Assembly: GCA_900314525.1 (NCBI GenBank)
Contig: OMVN01000012.1
Location: 1-58,372 of the forward strand
Direction of reading: 5' to 3'
Source of the DNA: an uncultured Eubacteriales bacterium
Lineage (GTDB): Bacteria; Bacillota; Clostridia; Lachnospirales; Lachnospiraceae
DNA length: 58,372 nucleotides
This document shows, one piece after another, positions 23,603-31,312 of this stretch (position 1 is the stretch's first letter; every line of letters begins with the position of its first letter). A program made the position numbers and the translations under genes. The notes under the pieces are model-generated. The model did no database searches. It worked only from the letters and a program-made list of their open reading frames with translations, and had not been told where the DNA came from.

Positions 23603-24910
23603 ATGAGTAAAAAGACATATGCAGAGAGAAATTTAAAATTTGAAACTTTACAGTTACACGTAGGACAGGAACAGCCAGATCCAGTAACAGATGCAAGAGC
23701 AGTTCCAATTTACCAGACATCATCTTATGTATTCAGAAATAGTGATCATGCAGCAGCAAGATTTGGTCTTCAGGATCCAGGTAATATCTACGGAAGATTA
23801 ACAAACCCAACAGAGGATGTATTCGAGAAAAGAATCGCAGCTTTAGAGGGTGGTGTGGCAGCACTTGCAGTTGCTTCAGGAGCTGCAGCAATTGCTTACA
23901 CAATTGAGAATCTTGCACACAACGGTGATCACATTGTAGCAGCAAATAACATTTATGGTGGAACATTCAACTTACTTGAGCATACATTAACAGATTATGG
24001 TATTACAACAACATTTGTAGATCCTGCAAACTTTGATGAAATTGATGCTGCAATTAAAGATAATACAAAAGCAGTATTCATCGAGACTCTTGGTAATCCA
24101 AACTCAGATGTAGTAGATATTGATGCAGTAGCAGAAGTTGCTCACAAACATAAAATCCCATTGGTAGTTGATAATACATTTGCAACTCCTTATCTTGTTC
24201 GTCCAATCGAGCATGGAGCAGATATCGTTGTTCATTCAGCAACAAAATTCATCGGTGGACATGGAACAACAATCGGTGGTGTTATCGTAGATAGTGGTAA
24301 ATTTGACTGGGAAGCAAGCGGAAAATTCGCTTCACTTACAGATCCAAACCCAAGTTATCATGGTGTAAGCTTTACAAAGGCAGTAGGACCAGCAGCTTTC
24401 GTTACAAAAATCAGAGCAATCCTTCTTCGTGACCTCGGTGCTACACTTTCACCATTCCATGCATTTATCTTCTTACAGGGACTCGAGACATTATCATTAA
24501 GAGTTGAAAGACATGTTGAGAATGCGTTAAAAGTAGTTGATTTCTTAAAGAATCATCCACAGGTTGAGGCTGTTCATCATCCATCAATATCAGAGGATCC
24601 AAAACAGCAGGAACTTTACAAGAAATACTTCCCTAACGGTGGTGGATCAATCTTTACATTTGAAATCAAGGGAGATGACAGAAAGGCAAAAGATTTCATC
24701 GATCAGCTTGAATTATTCTCATTACTTGCAAATGTAGCAGATGTAAAATCATTAGTAATCCACCCAGCTTCAACAACTCATTCACAGATGACAGAAGAAG
24801 AATTATTGGGTTCAGGAATCAAACCAAATACAATAAGATTATCAATCGGTACAGAAAATATCGACGATATTATCGAAGATCTTTCAGAAGCTTTTGAAGC
24901 AGTAAAATAA
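23603..24910 (+). CDS. metY: O-acetylhomoserine sulfhydrylase (Met17/MetY type)
   Basis: The 435-residue Cys/Met-metabolism PLP enzyme makes homocysteine from O-acetylhomoserine and sulfide. Family blocks include VPIYQTSSYVF, GRLTNPT, VDNTFATPYL, Lys215 in HSATKFIGGHGT and the C-terminal RLSIGTENIDDI. The length and the long GGHG region fit MetY rather than the shorter cystathionine enzymes (about 380). The coding region uses frequent, uniform codons, as highly expressed genes do, consistent with its strong promoter. It has its own operator-promoter and terminator. Confidence 0.94.
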   Translation: MSKKTYAERNLKFETLQLHVGQEQPDPVTDARAVPIYQTSSYVFRNSDHAAARFGLQDPGNIYGRLTNPTEDVFEKRIAALEGGVAALAVASGAAAIAYTIENLAHNGDHIVAANNIYGGTFNLLEHTLTDYGITTTFVDPANFDEIDAAIKDNTKAVFIETLGNPNSDVVDIDAVAEVAHKHKIPLVVDNTFATPYLVRPIEHGADIVVHSATKFIGGHGTTIGGVIVDSGKFDWEASGKFASLTDPNPSYHGVSFTKAVGPAAFVTKIRAILLRDLGATLSPFHAFIFLQGLETLSLRVERHVENALKVVDFLKNHPQVEAVHHPSISEDPKQQELYKKYFPNGGGSIFTFEIKGDDRKAKDFIDQLELFSLLANVADVKSLVIHPASTTHSQMTEEELLGSGIKPNTIRLSIGTENIDDIIEDLSEAFEAVK

Positions 24911-24960
24911 TAAAAATAACCATTTTTTAATTTAGTAAATCCTTTTATAAATATTACAGT

Positions 24961-24989
24961 TTGACTTATAAATAATTTCAAGTTAAAAT
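24961..24989 (+). promoter_or_regulatory. Candidate promoter of the nadA operon
   Basis: TTGACT and TAAAAT are 17 bp apart. The hairpin at 24991 would then lie at the very 5' end of the transcript. Alternatively that hairpin is simply the upstream gene's terminator and the true nadA promoter is later. Confidence 0.3.
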
Positions 24990-24990
24990 A

Positions 24991-25029
24991 CAGGAAAACC
25001 TTTCGTGCCATAGGGGGTTTTCCTGTTTT
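24991..25029 (+). terminator. Terminator after the sulfhydrylase gene
   Basis: A 10-bp perfect stem (CAGGAAAACC with GGTTTTCCTG) surrounds a 15-base loop and is followed by TTTTG. It lies 80 bp beyond the stop codon. Confidence 0.65.
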
Positions 25030-25178
25030 GCTTGTTAAAAAGGAAACATCCATTTACAGTGGTAGAAAGTTTGGCAATGTAAAATATGAAAATGAGGAAT
25101 TAATAGTAACTATTAAGAGTCAGTAACCAAAAGGCTTCGAACAGTTACATGTGTGAAAAGAAAGGAACAATAGAAACA

Positions 25179-26093
25179 ATGGAAGAGACAATCAGAGAAA
25201 AGATTGAGAGATTAAAAAAAGAAAAAGATGTAGTTATATTAGCTCATTATTACGTGGACGGTGAGGTTCAGGCTCTTGCAGATTACGTAGGAGATTCTTT
25301 TTACTTAAGTAAAGTTGCAACACAGGTAACACAGCAGAATATTTTATTCTGCGGAGTACAGTTCATGGGTGAAAGTGCCAAGATTTTAAACCCTGGAAAA
25401 AATGTTGTTATGGCAGATGATTTTGCTGACTGTCCAATGGCGCATATGGTTACAAAAGAGAAGATTGCTGAAGTAAGAGCACAGTATGATGATCTTGCAG
25501 TTGTATGTTATGTGAATTCAACAGCAGAGATTAAGACAGTGTCAGATGTATGTGTAACATCATCAAATGCAGTTAAGGTTGTGAAAAATATTGAAGCAAA
25601 GAATATTTTCTTTGTCCCAGATAATAACCTTGGAAGATATGTATCAAAAATGGTTCCAGAAAAGAATTTCATTTTTCATGATGGATTCTGTCATGTTCAC
25701 AAGAGCATTCTTGCTGAAAATGTAAAGGCTGCAAAAGAGGCTCATCCAGAAGCTCTGATTCTCACACATCCAGAGTGTACAGAAGATGTTGTTGAAATGT
25801 CAGATTTTGTTGGTAGTACATCCGAGATTATCGATTATGCGACAAACAGTGATCAGAAGGTATTCTTAATCTGTACAGAGATGGGTGTATTCTACGAACT
25901 TCAGCAGAAGAATCCAGATAAGAAATTCTTCTCAGTAGGACACAGACAGTTCTGTCCAAATATGAAGAAAGTAACAATTGATAAAGTAGAATCAGCAATT
26001 GAGAGTATGGATTCTTTCGTAGAACTCTCAGAAGAAACAATAAAAAAAGCAGCAGTTCCACTTAAGAGAATGTTAGAACTTGCAACTAAATAG
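25179..26093 (+). CDS. nadA: Quinolinate synthase A
   Basis: The 304-residue 4Fe-4S enzyme condenses iminoaspartate with dihydroxyacetone phosphate in NAD synthesis. The three cluster cysteines are in ADCPMA (Cys85), SDVCVTSSN (Cys125) and FCPNMKK near the C-terminus. LAHYYVDGEVQ and FCGVQFMGESAKIL are family blocks. The start is the ATG 12 bases after AAAGGA; an ATG 30 bases earlier lacks a binding site. No nadB or nadC is adjacent. It sits among sulfur and Fe-S genes and needs their cluster supply. Confidence 0.93.
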   Translation: MEETIREKIERLKKEKDVVILAHYYVDGEVQALADYVGDSFYLSKVATQVTQQNILFCGVQFMGESAKILNPGKNVVMADDFADCPMAHMVTKEKIAEVRAQYDDLAVVCYVNSTAEIKTVSDVCVTSSNAVKVVKNIEAKNIFFVPDNNLGRYVSKMVPEKNFIFHDGFCHVHKSILAENVKAAKEAHPEALILTHPECTEDVVEMSDFVGSTSEIIDYATNSDQKVFLICTEMGVFYELQQKNPDKKFFSVGHRQFCPNMKKVTIDKVESAIESMDSFVELSEETIKKAAVPLKRMLELATK

Positions 26094-26124
26094 TTAGTAG
26101 AACAGAAATAATGGAGAAATAAAA

Positions 26125-26883
26125 ATGCTAAATCAGTTTTCAAGAACAGAATTATTACTTGGAAAAGAAGCAATGGAAAAATTGCAGAACTCAAGAGTTG
26201 CGGTCTTTGGAGTCGGCGGAGTAGGCGGATTCACAGTAGAGGCTCTTGTACGAAGTGGGGTTGGAGCAATCGACTTAATTGATGATGATAAGGTTTGTCT
26301 CACAAATTTAAACAGACAGCTGATTGCTACAAGAAGTACAGTCGGAAAGTATAAAGTTGATGTTATGGCTGACAGAATCAAGGATATAAATCCAAACTGT
26401 CAGGTAAATACTTATAAATGTTTCTATCTTCCAGAAAACAAGGATGATTTTGATTTTTCGCAGTATGACTATATTGTGGATGCGGTTGATACAGTGACTG
26501 CAAAAATTCAGCTTGTCATGGAGGCGAAGGAGAAGAATGTACCGATTATCAGCAGTATGGGTGCAGGAAACAAGTTAAATCCAGCTATGTTTGAAGTGGC
26601 AGATATTTATAAGACATCTGTGTGTCCACTTGCAAAGGTTATGAGAAGAGAGCTGAAGAAGCGTGGCGTTAAGAAATTAAAAGTTGTTTATTCAAAGGAA
26701 AAACCAATCAGACCAATCGAAGATATGTCTATCAGTTGCAGAACTCATTGTATCTGTCCGCCGGGAGCTGCTCATAAATGTACTGAGAGAAGATATATTC
26801 CAGGTTCCACAGCATTTGTGCCATCTGTAGTTGGATTGATTATTGGCTCAGAGATTATCAAAGATATTGCAGGGGTAAAGTAG
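26125..26883 (+). CDS. tcdA: tRNA threonylcarbamoyladenosine dehydratase (TcdA/CsdL-like)
   Basis: The 252-residue E1-like ATP-binding protein cyclises t6A at position 37 of ANN-decoding tRNAs. The start FSRTELLLGKEA, the loop VFGVGGVGGFTVEAL, the DDDKVCLTNLNRQ block and SMGAGNKLNP are typical of TcdA. The C-terminal Cys-rich SCRTHCICPPGAAHKC is a likely metal site. It starts 31 bp after nadA and is followed after one base by the rhodanese-TtcA gene, so two tRNA modification genes are paired. In Proteobacteria TcdA (CsdL) works with the CsdA/CsdE sulfur system, which parallels this neighbourhood. Confidence 0.92.
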   Translation: MLNQFSRTELLLGKEAMEKLQNSRVAVFGVGGVGGFTVEALVRSGVGAIDLIDDDKVCLTNLNRQLIATRSTVGKYKVDVMADRIKDINPNCQVNTYKCFYLPENKDDFDFSQYDYIVDAVDTVTAKIQLVMEAKEKNVPIISSMGAGNKLNPAMFEVADIYKTSVCPLAKVMRRELKKRGVKKLKVVYSKEKPIRPIEDMSISCRTHCICPPGAAHKCTERRYIPGSTAFVPSVVGLIIGSEIIKDIAGVK

Positions 26884-26884
26884 G

Positions 26885-28057
26885 ATGTATATCAGAACGA
26901 TAGAAGAATTAAAAAATGATGACAGAGAAAAATTAGTAATTGACGTTAGAGATAAAGAAGAATATGAGAAAGAGACATGTGAAGGTGCTACTAATATTTT
27001 CTGGGAAGATATAAGAAATGACATAGATAATGGCACGGACACGTTTTTAAAACTCATTCCTAGAGATAAGCCTGTATATCTATTGTGTTACACGGGTCAA
27101 AAAAGTGAAGAAATAGCTGCTGATTTATCAGATAATGGATACGAAATCTACAGTATTGAAGGTGGATTTAATTCATATTTAAGGGATAAACTGAACAATT
27201 TTCTAAAGGATGAGGAGAAAGTTACAGACAAAGCTGCAGATGTTGAACACAGTATAGTAAAGCGTTTCAGAAAAGAAATATGGAGAAAATTTACAAAGGC
27301 AATTAATGAATATGAGCTTATTCAGGATGGTGACAAGATTGCTGTCTGTATATCAGGTGGTAAAGACTCTATGCTTATGGCAAAGCTTTTCCAGGAGCTC
27401 TACCGACATGGCAAAAAGAATTTCGAAGTTGTTTTTCTTGTAATGAATCCAGGTTATAATGATATCAATTATGAGACTATCAAAAATAATGCAAAAATGC
27501 TGAATGTTCCAATAACAGTATTTGAATCTGAAATTTTTGATATTGTTGCAGCCGAGGACACTTCTCCATGCTATCTCTGTGCAAGAATGAGAAGAGGACA
27601 TTTGTATAGCAAGGCAAAAGAATTAGGATGCAACAAGATTGCTCTTGGACATCATTTTGATGATGTTATAGAGACTATACTTATGGGAATGCTTTATGGT
27701 GCTCAGGTACAGACTATGATGCCAAAGCTTCATAGTACAAATTTTCCTGGAATGGAACTTATCAGACCTCTCTATCTTATAAGAGAAAAAGATATTATAC
27801 ACTGGAGAGAATATAATAAACTGCATTTCATCAACTGTGCATGCAGACTCACAGAAAGCTGTGCATCATGCGGAGGGACAGAGAAAGGTTCAAAGCGTGC
27901 AGAGATTAAAGAATTAATCAAACAGCTTGCAAAGAAAGATGAAGTAATTGAGAAAAATATTTTCAGAAGTGTTGAAAATGTAAATTTAAATACAGTAATT
28001 GCCTATAAGGAAAATGGAGTTAAACATCATTTTCTGGATGGCTACGATGAAAAATAG
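26885..28057 (+). CDS. Rhodanese domain fused to a TtcA-like tRNA thiolase
   Basis: The 390-residue two-domain protein has an N-terminal rhodanese module (about 1-100) with the persulfide loop LLCYTGQKS and Cys68. The C-terminal PP-loop ATPase (about 125-390) has SGGKDS at 157-162, the SPCYLC pair (Cys229, Cys232) and a later Cys-rich CACRLTESCASC. The second part resembles TtcA, which makes 2-thiocytidine at tRNA position 32 with a 4Fe-4S cluster. The fused rhodanese could deliver sulfur directly. It starts one base after tcdA. The stop codon lies within the terminator stem. Confidence 0.87.
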   Translation: MYIRTIEELKNDDREKLVIDVRDKEEYEKETCEGATNIFWEDIRNDIDNGTDTFLKLIPRDKPVYLLCYTGQKSEEIAADLSDNGYEIYSIEGGFNSYLRDKLNNFLKDEEKVTDKAADVEHSIVKRFRKEIWRKFTKAINEYELIQDGDKIAVCISGGKDSMLMAKLFQELYRHGKKNFEVVFLVMNPGYNDINYETIKNNAKMLNVPITVFESEIFDIVAAEDTSPCYLCARMRRGHLYSKAKELGCNKIALGHHFDDVIETILMGMLYGAQVQTMMPKLHSTNFPGMELIRPLYLIREKDIIHWREYNKLHFINCACRLTESCASCGGTEKGSKRAEIKELIKQLAKKDEVIEKNIFRSVENVNLNTVIAYKENGVKHHFLDGYDEK

Positions 28058-28077
28058 CCCCAAGGGCTATTTTTTAT
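28051..28077 (+). terminator. Terminator of the nadA-tcdA-ttcA unit
   Basis: AATAGCCC and GGGCTATT flank a three-base loop, then a TTTTTATT run. The stop codon of the upstream gene is part of the left arm. Confidence 0.9.
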
Positions 28078-28143
28078 TGTATACAATGATCTAAGGTTAA
28101 ATTATAATCTAGGTGATTTACAAATGCCTCAGAATAATACCAC

Positions 28144-28172
28144 TTGAAAAAAGATATAAAATGGAATAGAAT
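28144..28172 (+). promoter_or_regulatory. serS promoter
   Basis: TTGAAA and TAGAAT are 17 bp apart. The leader of about 55 bases holds a small GGGG/CCCC hairpin (28202-28214) but is too short for a T-box. Confidence 0.55.
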
Positions 28173-28230
28173 AGTGAAAGAATACTGCGCAATATGCGAT
28201 AGGGGCAAGACCCCATAGAATGGAGGAAAT

Positions 28231-29511
28231 ATGTTAGATTTAAAATTTGTCAGAGAGAATCCTGATATAGTTAAACAGAACATTAAGAATAAATTTCAGG
28301 ATAAGAAACTTCCACTTGTAGATGAAGTTATCAAATTAGACGAGGAAGCTCGTGCAACAAAGCAGGAAGCTGATAACTTAAGAGCAGAGAAGAATAAGAT
28401 TTCTAAGCAGATTGGCGGACTTATGGCTCAGGGCAAGAAAGAAGAGGCAGAGGAAGTTAAGAAACAGGTAACTGAGAAATCTGCATATCTTGCTGAACTA
28501 GAGCAAAAAGAAGCAACATTAAATGAAGAAGTTAAGAAGAGAATGATGGCAATTCCTAACATCATTGATCCTAGCGTTCCAATTGGAAAAAATGATACAG
28601 AAAATGTAGAAATAGAGAAATTTGGTGAGCCATTTGTTCCTGAATTTGAGATTCCATATCACACAGATATTATGGAAAAATTCAATGGTATCGATTTAGA
28701 TAGCGCAAGAAAAGTAGCAGGTAATGGATTCTACTATCTTATGGGAGATATTGCAAGACTTCACTCAGCAGTAATTGCATACGCAAGGGACTTTATGATT
28801 GACAGAGGATTTACATACTGTGTACCTCCATTCATGATTAGAAGTGATGTTGTTACAGGCGTTATGAGTTTCGAAGAGATGGATGCCATGATGTACAAGA
28901 TTGAGGGAGAAGATTTATACTTAATCGGTACAAGTGAGCATTCAATGATTGGTAAATTCATTGACACAATTACACCAGAGAGCGAACTTCCTAAGACTCT
29001 TACAAGTTATTCACCATGTTTCAGAAAAGAAAAAGGTGCTCATGGTATTGAAGAACGTGGAGTATACAGAATTCATCAGTTCGAGAAACAGGAAATGATT
29101 GTTGTCTGTAAACCAGAAGAGAGCAAAATGTGGTTTGATAAATTATGGCAGAATACAGTAGATTTATTCAGAAGCATGGATATACCTGTAAGAACATTAG
29201 AGTGCTGTTCGGGAGATCTTGCAGACTTAAAGGTTAAGTCAATTGATGTTGAGGCATGGTCACCAAGACAGAAGAAATATTTCGAGGTAGGAAGTTGTTC
29301 TAACCTTTCAGATGCTCAGGCTAGAAGACTTAAGATAAGAGTAAAAGATGAGGATGGAAACAAGTATTTTGCTCACACTCTTAACAATACAGTTGTAGCT
29401 CCACCAAGAATGTTAATTGCATTCTTAGAGAATAACTTAAACGAGGATGGGACAATCAGAATTCCAAAAGCATTAAGACCATATATGGGTGGAAAAGAAA
29501 TTATTAAGTAA
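28231..29511 (+). CDS. serS: Seryl-tRNA synthetase
   Basis: The 426-residue class II synthetase has an N-terminal coiled-coil arm (about 30-110, rich in Lys/Glu, including EADNLRAEKNKISKQIGG) that contacts the tRNA. The catalytic domain has motif 2 (SPCFRKEKGAHG) and motif 3 (NTVVAPPRMLIAFLEN). Length is normal. AGGAGG-like GGAGGAA precedes the ATG. Its promoter is separate from the upstream tRNA modification genes. A small Clostridia-type protein gene follows after 14 bp, ahead of the terminator. Confidence 0.96.
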   Translation: MLDLKFVRENPDIVKQNIKNKFQDKKLPLVDEVIKLDEEARATKQEADNLRAEKNKISKQIGGLMAQGKKEEAEEVKKQVTEKSAYLAELEQKEATLNEEVKKRMMAIPNIIDPSVPIGKNDTENVEIEKFGEPFVPEFEIPYHTDIMEKFNGIDLDSARKVAGNGFYYLMGDIARLHSAVIAYARDFMIDRGFTYCVPPFMIRSDVVTGVMSFEEMDAMMYKIEGEDLYLIGTSEHSMIGKFIDTITPESELPKTLTSYSPCFRKEKGAHGIEERGVYRIHQFEKQEMIVVCKPEESKMWFDKLWQNTVDLFRSMDIPVRTLECCSGDLADLKVKSIDVEAWSPRQKKYFEVGSCSNLSDAQARRLKIRVKDEDGNKYFAHTLNNTVVAPPRMLIAFLENNLNEDGTIRIPKALRPYMGGKEIIK

Positions 29512-29525
29512 TAAAGGAGAATGGT

Positions 29526-29912
29526 ATGGTTTCTGAGGAGAACGCAAAACAGTTACTTCATGAACTTGTAAAGTCAATTTCGACATTGATTTTCGGTTCC
29601 TTCGAGGAAGTCGGAGAGGTAACATTTGAGGATAAAGAGACAGAAGAGAAATATAACAGATATATTGCTCTTGCAGATGAAGGCAAAATCAATGATGCTG
29701 AAAATGCTCTGTATGGGGACAGAGATTTAGAAAATCAGGAAGATTTAAGAACTGCTCTAAGATTTTACGATTACATCAACCAGTACACAAATGAATATTT
29801 AGAAAAATGCGATTATTCAAGAGTTGAAATTAAGGACGGAATGGATTCTGTATTGCAGGAATTTGGCTATAATGGATTTGATGGAATTGACGCTCTTAAT
29901 GAATATTTCTAA
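29526..29912 (+). CDS. DUF6483-like hypothetical protein
   Basis: The 128-residue, strongly acidic, mostly helical protein has the middle segment ALADEGKINDAENALYGDRD and the later LRTALRFYDYINQYTNEYLE. This pattern resembles the DUF6483 proteins of Lachnospiraceae, though the match is from memory and tentative. No Cys cluster, signal or membrane segment is seen. It is co-transcribed with serS (14-bp gap) and ends before a terminator. Function unknown. Confidence 0.6.
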   Translation: MVSEENAKQLLHELVKSISTLIFGSFEEVGEVTFEDKETEEKYNRYIALADEGKINDAENALYGDRDLENQEDLRTALRFYDYINQYTNEYLEKCDYSRVEIKDGMDSVLQEFGYNGFDGIDALNEYF

Positions 29913-29945
29913 ATCATTCATAGAATGTCATAAAAATAAAAAATT

Positions 29946-29989
29946 AAAGGCTCTAAAAGTCGGCAAAATGTCGATTTTTGGAGCCTTTT
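29946..29989 (+). terminator. Terminator after the serS unit
   Basis: A stem of about 17 bp (29946-29962 with 29972-29989, G-U pairs included, GGCTC/GAGCC core) ends in TTTT. Confidence 0.85.
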
Positions 29990-30001
29990 CGTATACTACT
30001 A

Positions 30002-30050
30002 TTGACAGAGTAGGAGTTAACTTGTATAATTCCTATAGCATGAATAGGAG
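30002..30050 (+). promoter_or_regulatory. iscR-suf promoter with overlapping operator
   Basis: TTGACA and TATAAT are exactly 17 bp apart (30002-30007, 30025-30030). The palindrome TTCCTA, nine bases, TAGGAG runs from the last base of the -10 (30030) to 30050. The regulator gene begins 42 bp later, so autorepression is likely. The same operator type occurs at cysK and the sulfhydrylase gene. Confidence 0.75.
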
Positions 30051-30091
30051 TTGAAAAAACACTCCATACTAAAGGATAGGAGGCAATACAT

Positions 30092-30529
30092 ATGATCGTA
30101 TCCACAAAAGGAAGATATGCAGTTCGCGTGATGATTGATATGGCAGAACACAACAGTGGCGAGTACATTCCTTTGAGAGAAATTGCCCAGAGACAGGATA
30201 TTTCAAGAAAGTATCTTGAAACAATTATGACTACATTGTCAAAAGCAGAGCTGGTAGAAAGTACCATGGGAAAAGAAGGCGGATATCGTCTTGTGAAAGA
30301 TCCTGCGGATTATAAGATTGGTGATATTTTGCGAGTGACAGAGAAAAATCTTGCACCAGTTGCCTGCCTTTGTGATGATTTGAAAAAATGTGAGAAGACA
30401 GAAGGCTGCTACACACTTCCATTCTGGAAGGGATTAGAAGACCAGATTAATTCTTATATTGATGGGCATACATTAAAGGATTTATTAGAAATGAAAGATG
30501 AAAACAAAAAAGCAGAGACATGTGCTTAA
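30092..30529 (+). CDS. IscR-like Rrf2 Fe-S regulator of the suf operon
   Basis: The 145-residue winged-helix protein (STKGRYAVRVMIDMA; SRKYLETIMTTLSKAELV; GKEGGYRL) has Cys94, Cys100 and Cys106 with exact x5-x5 spacing as in IscR, plus Cys92. These should ligate a 2Fe-2S cluster. With cluster bound it would report Fe-S sufficiency and repress the operon. Directly downstream are sufC, sufB, sufD, sufS and sufU. The promoter is consensus-strong and overlapped by a palindrome, as expected for an autoregulated repressor. The closest analogy is IscR or SufR; it could equally answer cysteine like CymR. Confidence 0.9.
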   Translation: MIVSTKGRYAVRVMIDMAEHNSGEYIPLREIAQRQDISRKYLETIMTTLSKAELVESTMGKEGGYRLVKDPADYKIGDILRVTEKNLAPVACLCDDLKKCEKTEGCYTLPFWKGLEDQINSYIDGHTLKDLLEMKDENKKAETCA

Positions 30530-30553
30530 TAGATATAGAGGAAGGATTTAGCA

Positions 30554-31300
30554 ATGAGTAATATTTTAGAGATAAAAGATTTATATGTGGATTCAGCAGA
30601 TGGAGAAAAAGAAATTTTAAAAGGTGTAAACCTTTTGGTTGGTGAAGATGAGACACACGTTCTTATGGGACCAAACGGAACAGGTAAGTCTACACTTGGA
30701 TACGCAATTACAGGAAATCCTGGCTACGAAGTAAAAGCTGGAAAGATTATTTTTGACGGTGAGGATATCACAGAACTTCCAGTTAATGAGAGAGCAAAGA
30801 AAGGTATTTTCTTATCATTCCAGAATCCGCTTGAGGTTCCTGGTATCACACTCAGTGCATTTATCAGAAGTGCATTAGAGCAGAAGACTGGTGAGAGAGT
30901 AAAATTGTGGGATTTCAAAAAGAAATTAAGTGAGACAATGAAGCTCTTATCTATGGATGAGTCATATGCAAACAGAGATTTAAATGTTGGTTTCTCTGGT
31001 GGTGAAAAGAAGAAAGCTGAAATTTTACAGATGCTCATGTTAGAGCCAAAACTTGCAATCCTTGATGAGACAGATTCAGGTCTTGATGTAGATGCTGTTC
31101 GTACGGTATCAAAAGGTATTAGTATTTACAAAGAGAGATGCAAAGGTTCTCTTCTTATTATCACACATAGCACAAGAATTTTAGAGTCCCTTGACGTAGA
31201 TGTAACACATGTTATGGAGAAGGGTGTGATTGTGAAGAATGGTGACGCCAGTCTCGTAGATGAAATTAATGAAAATGGATTCGCAGATATCAACGAGTAG
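30554..31300 (+). CDS. sufC: Fe-S assembly ATPase SufC
   Basis: The 248-residue ABC-type soluble ATPase has Walker A GPNGTGKST, the Q-loop SFQNPLEVPGI (typical of SufC), the signature NVGFSGGEKKKAE and Walker B LAILDETDSGLD. It binds SufB-SufD and powers cluster assembly on the scaffold. It is first in the structural suf genes, 24 bp after the regulator. Confidence 0.96.
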   Translation: MSNILEIKDLYVDSADGEKEILKGVNLLVGEDETHVLMGPNGTGKSTLGYAITGNPGYEVKAGKIIFDGEDITELPVNERAKKGIFLSFQNPLEVPGITLSAFIRSALEQKTGERVKLWDFKKKLSETMKLLSMDESYANRDLNVGFSGGEKKKAEILQMLMLEPKLAILDETDSGLDVDAVRTVSKGISIYKERCKGSLLIITHSTRILESLDVDVTHVMEKGVIVKNGDASLVDEINENGFADINE

Positions 31301-31312
31301 GAGGAGACACGG

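Noticed and set aside
28078-28230. T-box riboswitch upstream of serS
   Set aside because: A promoter lies at 28144, leaving only about 55 leader bases; no T-box sequence or specifier loop fits.
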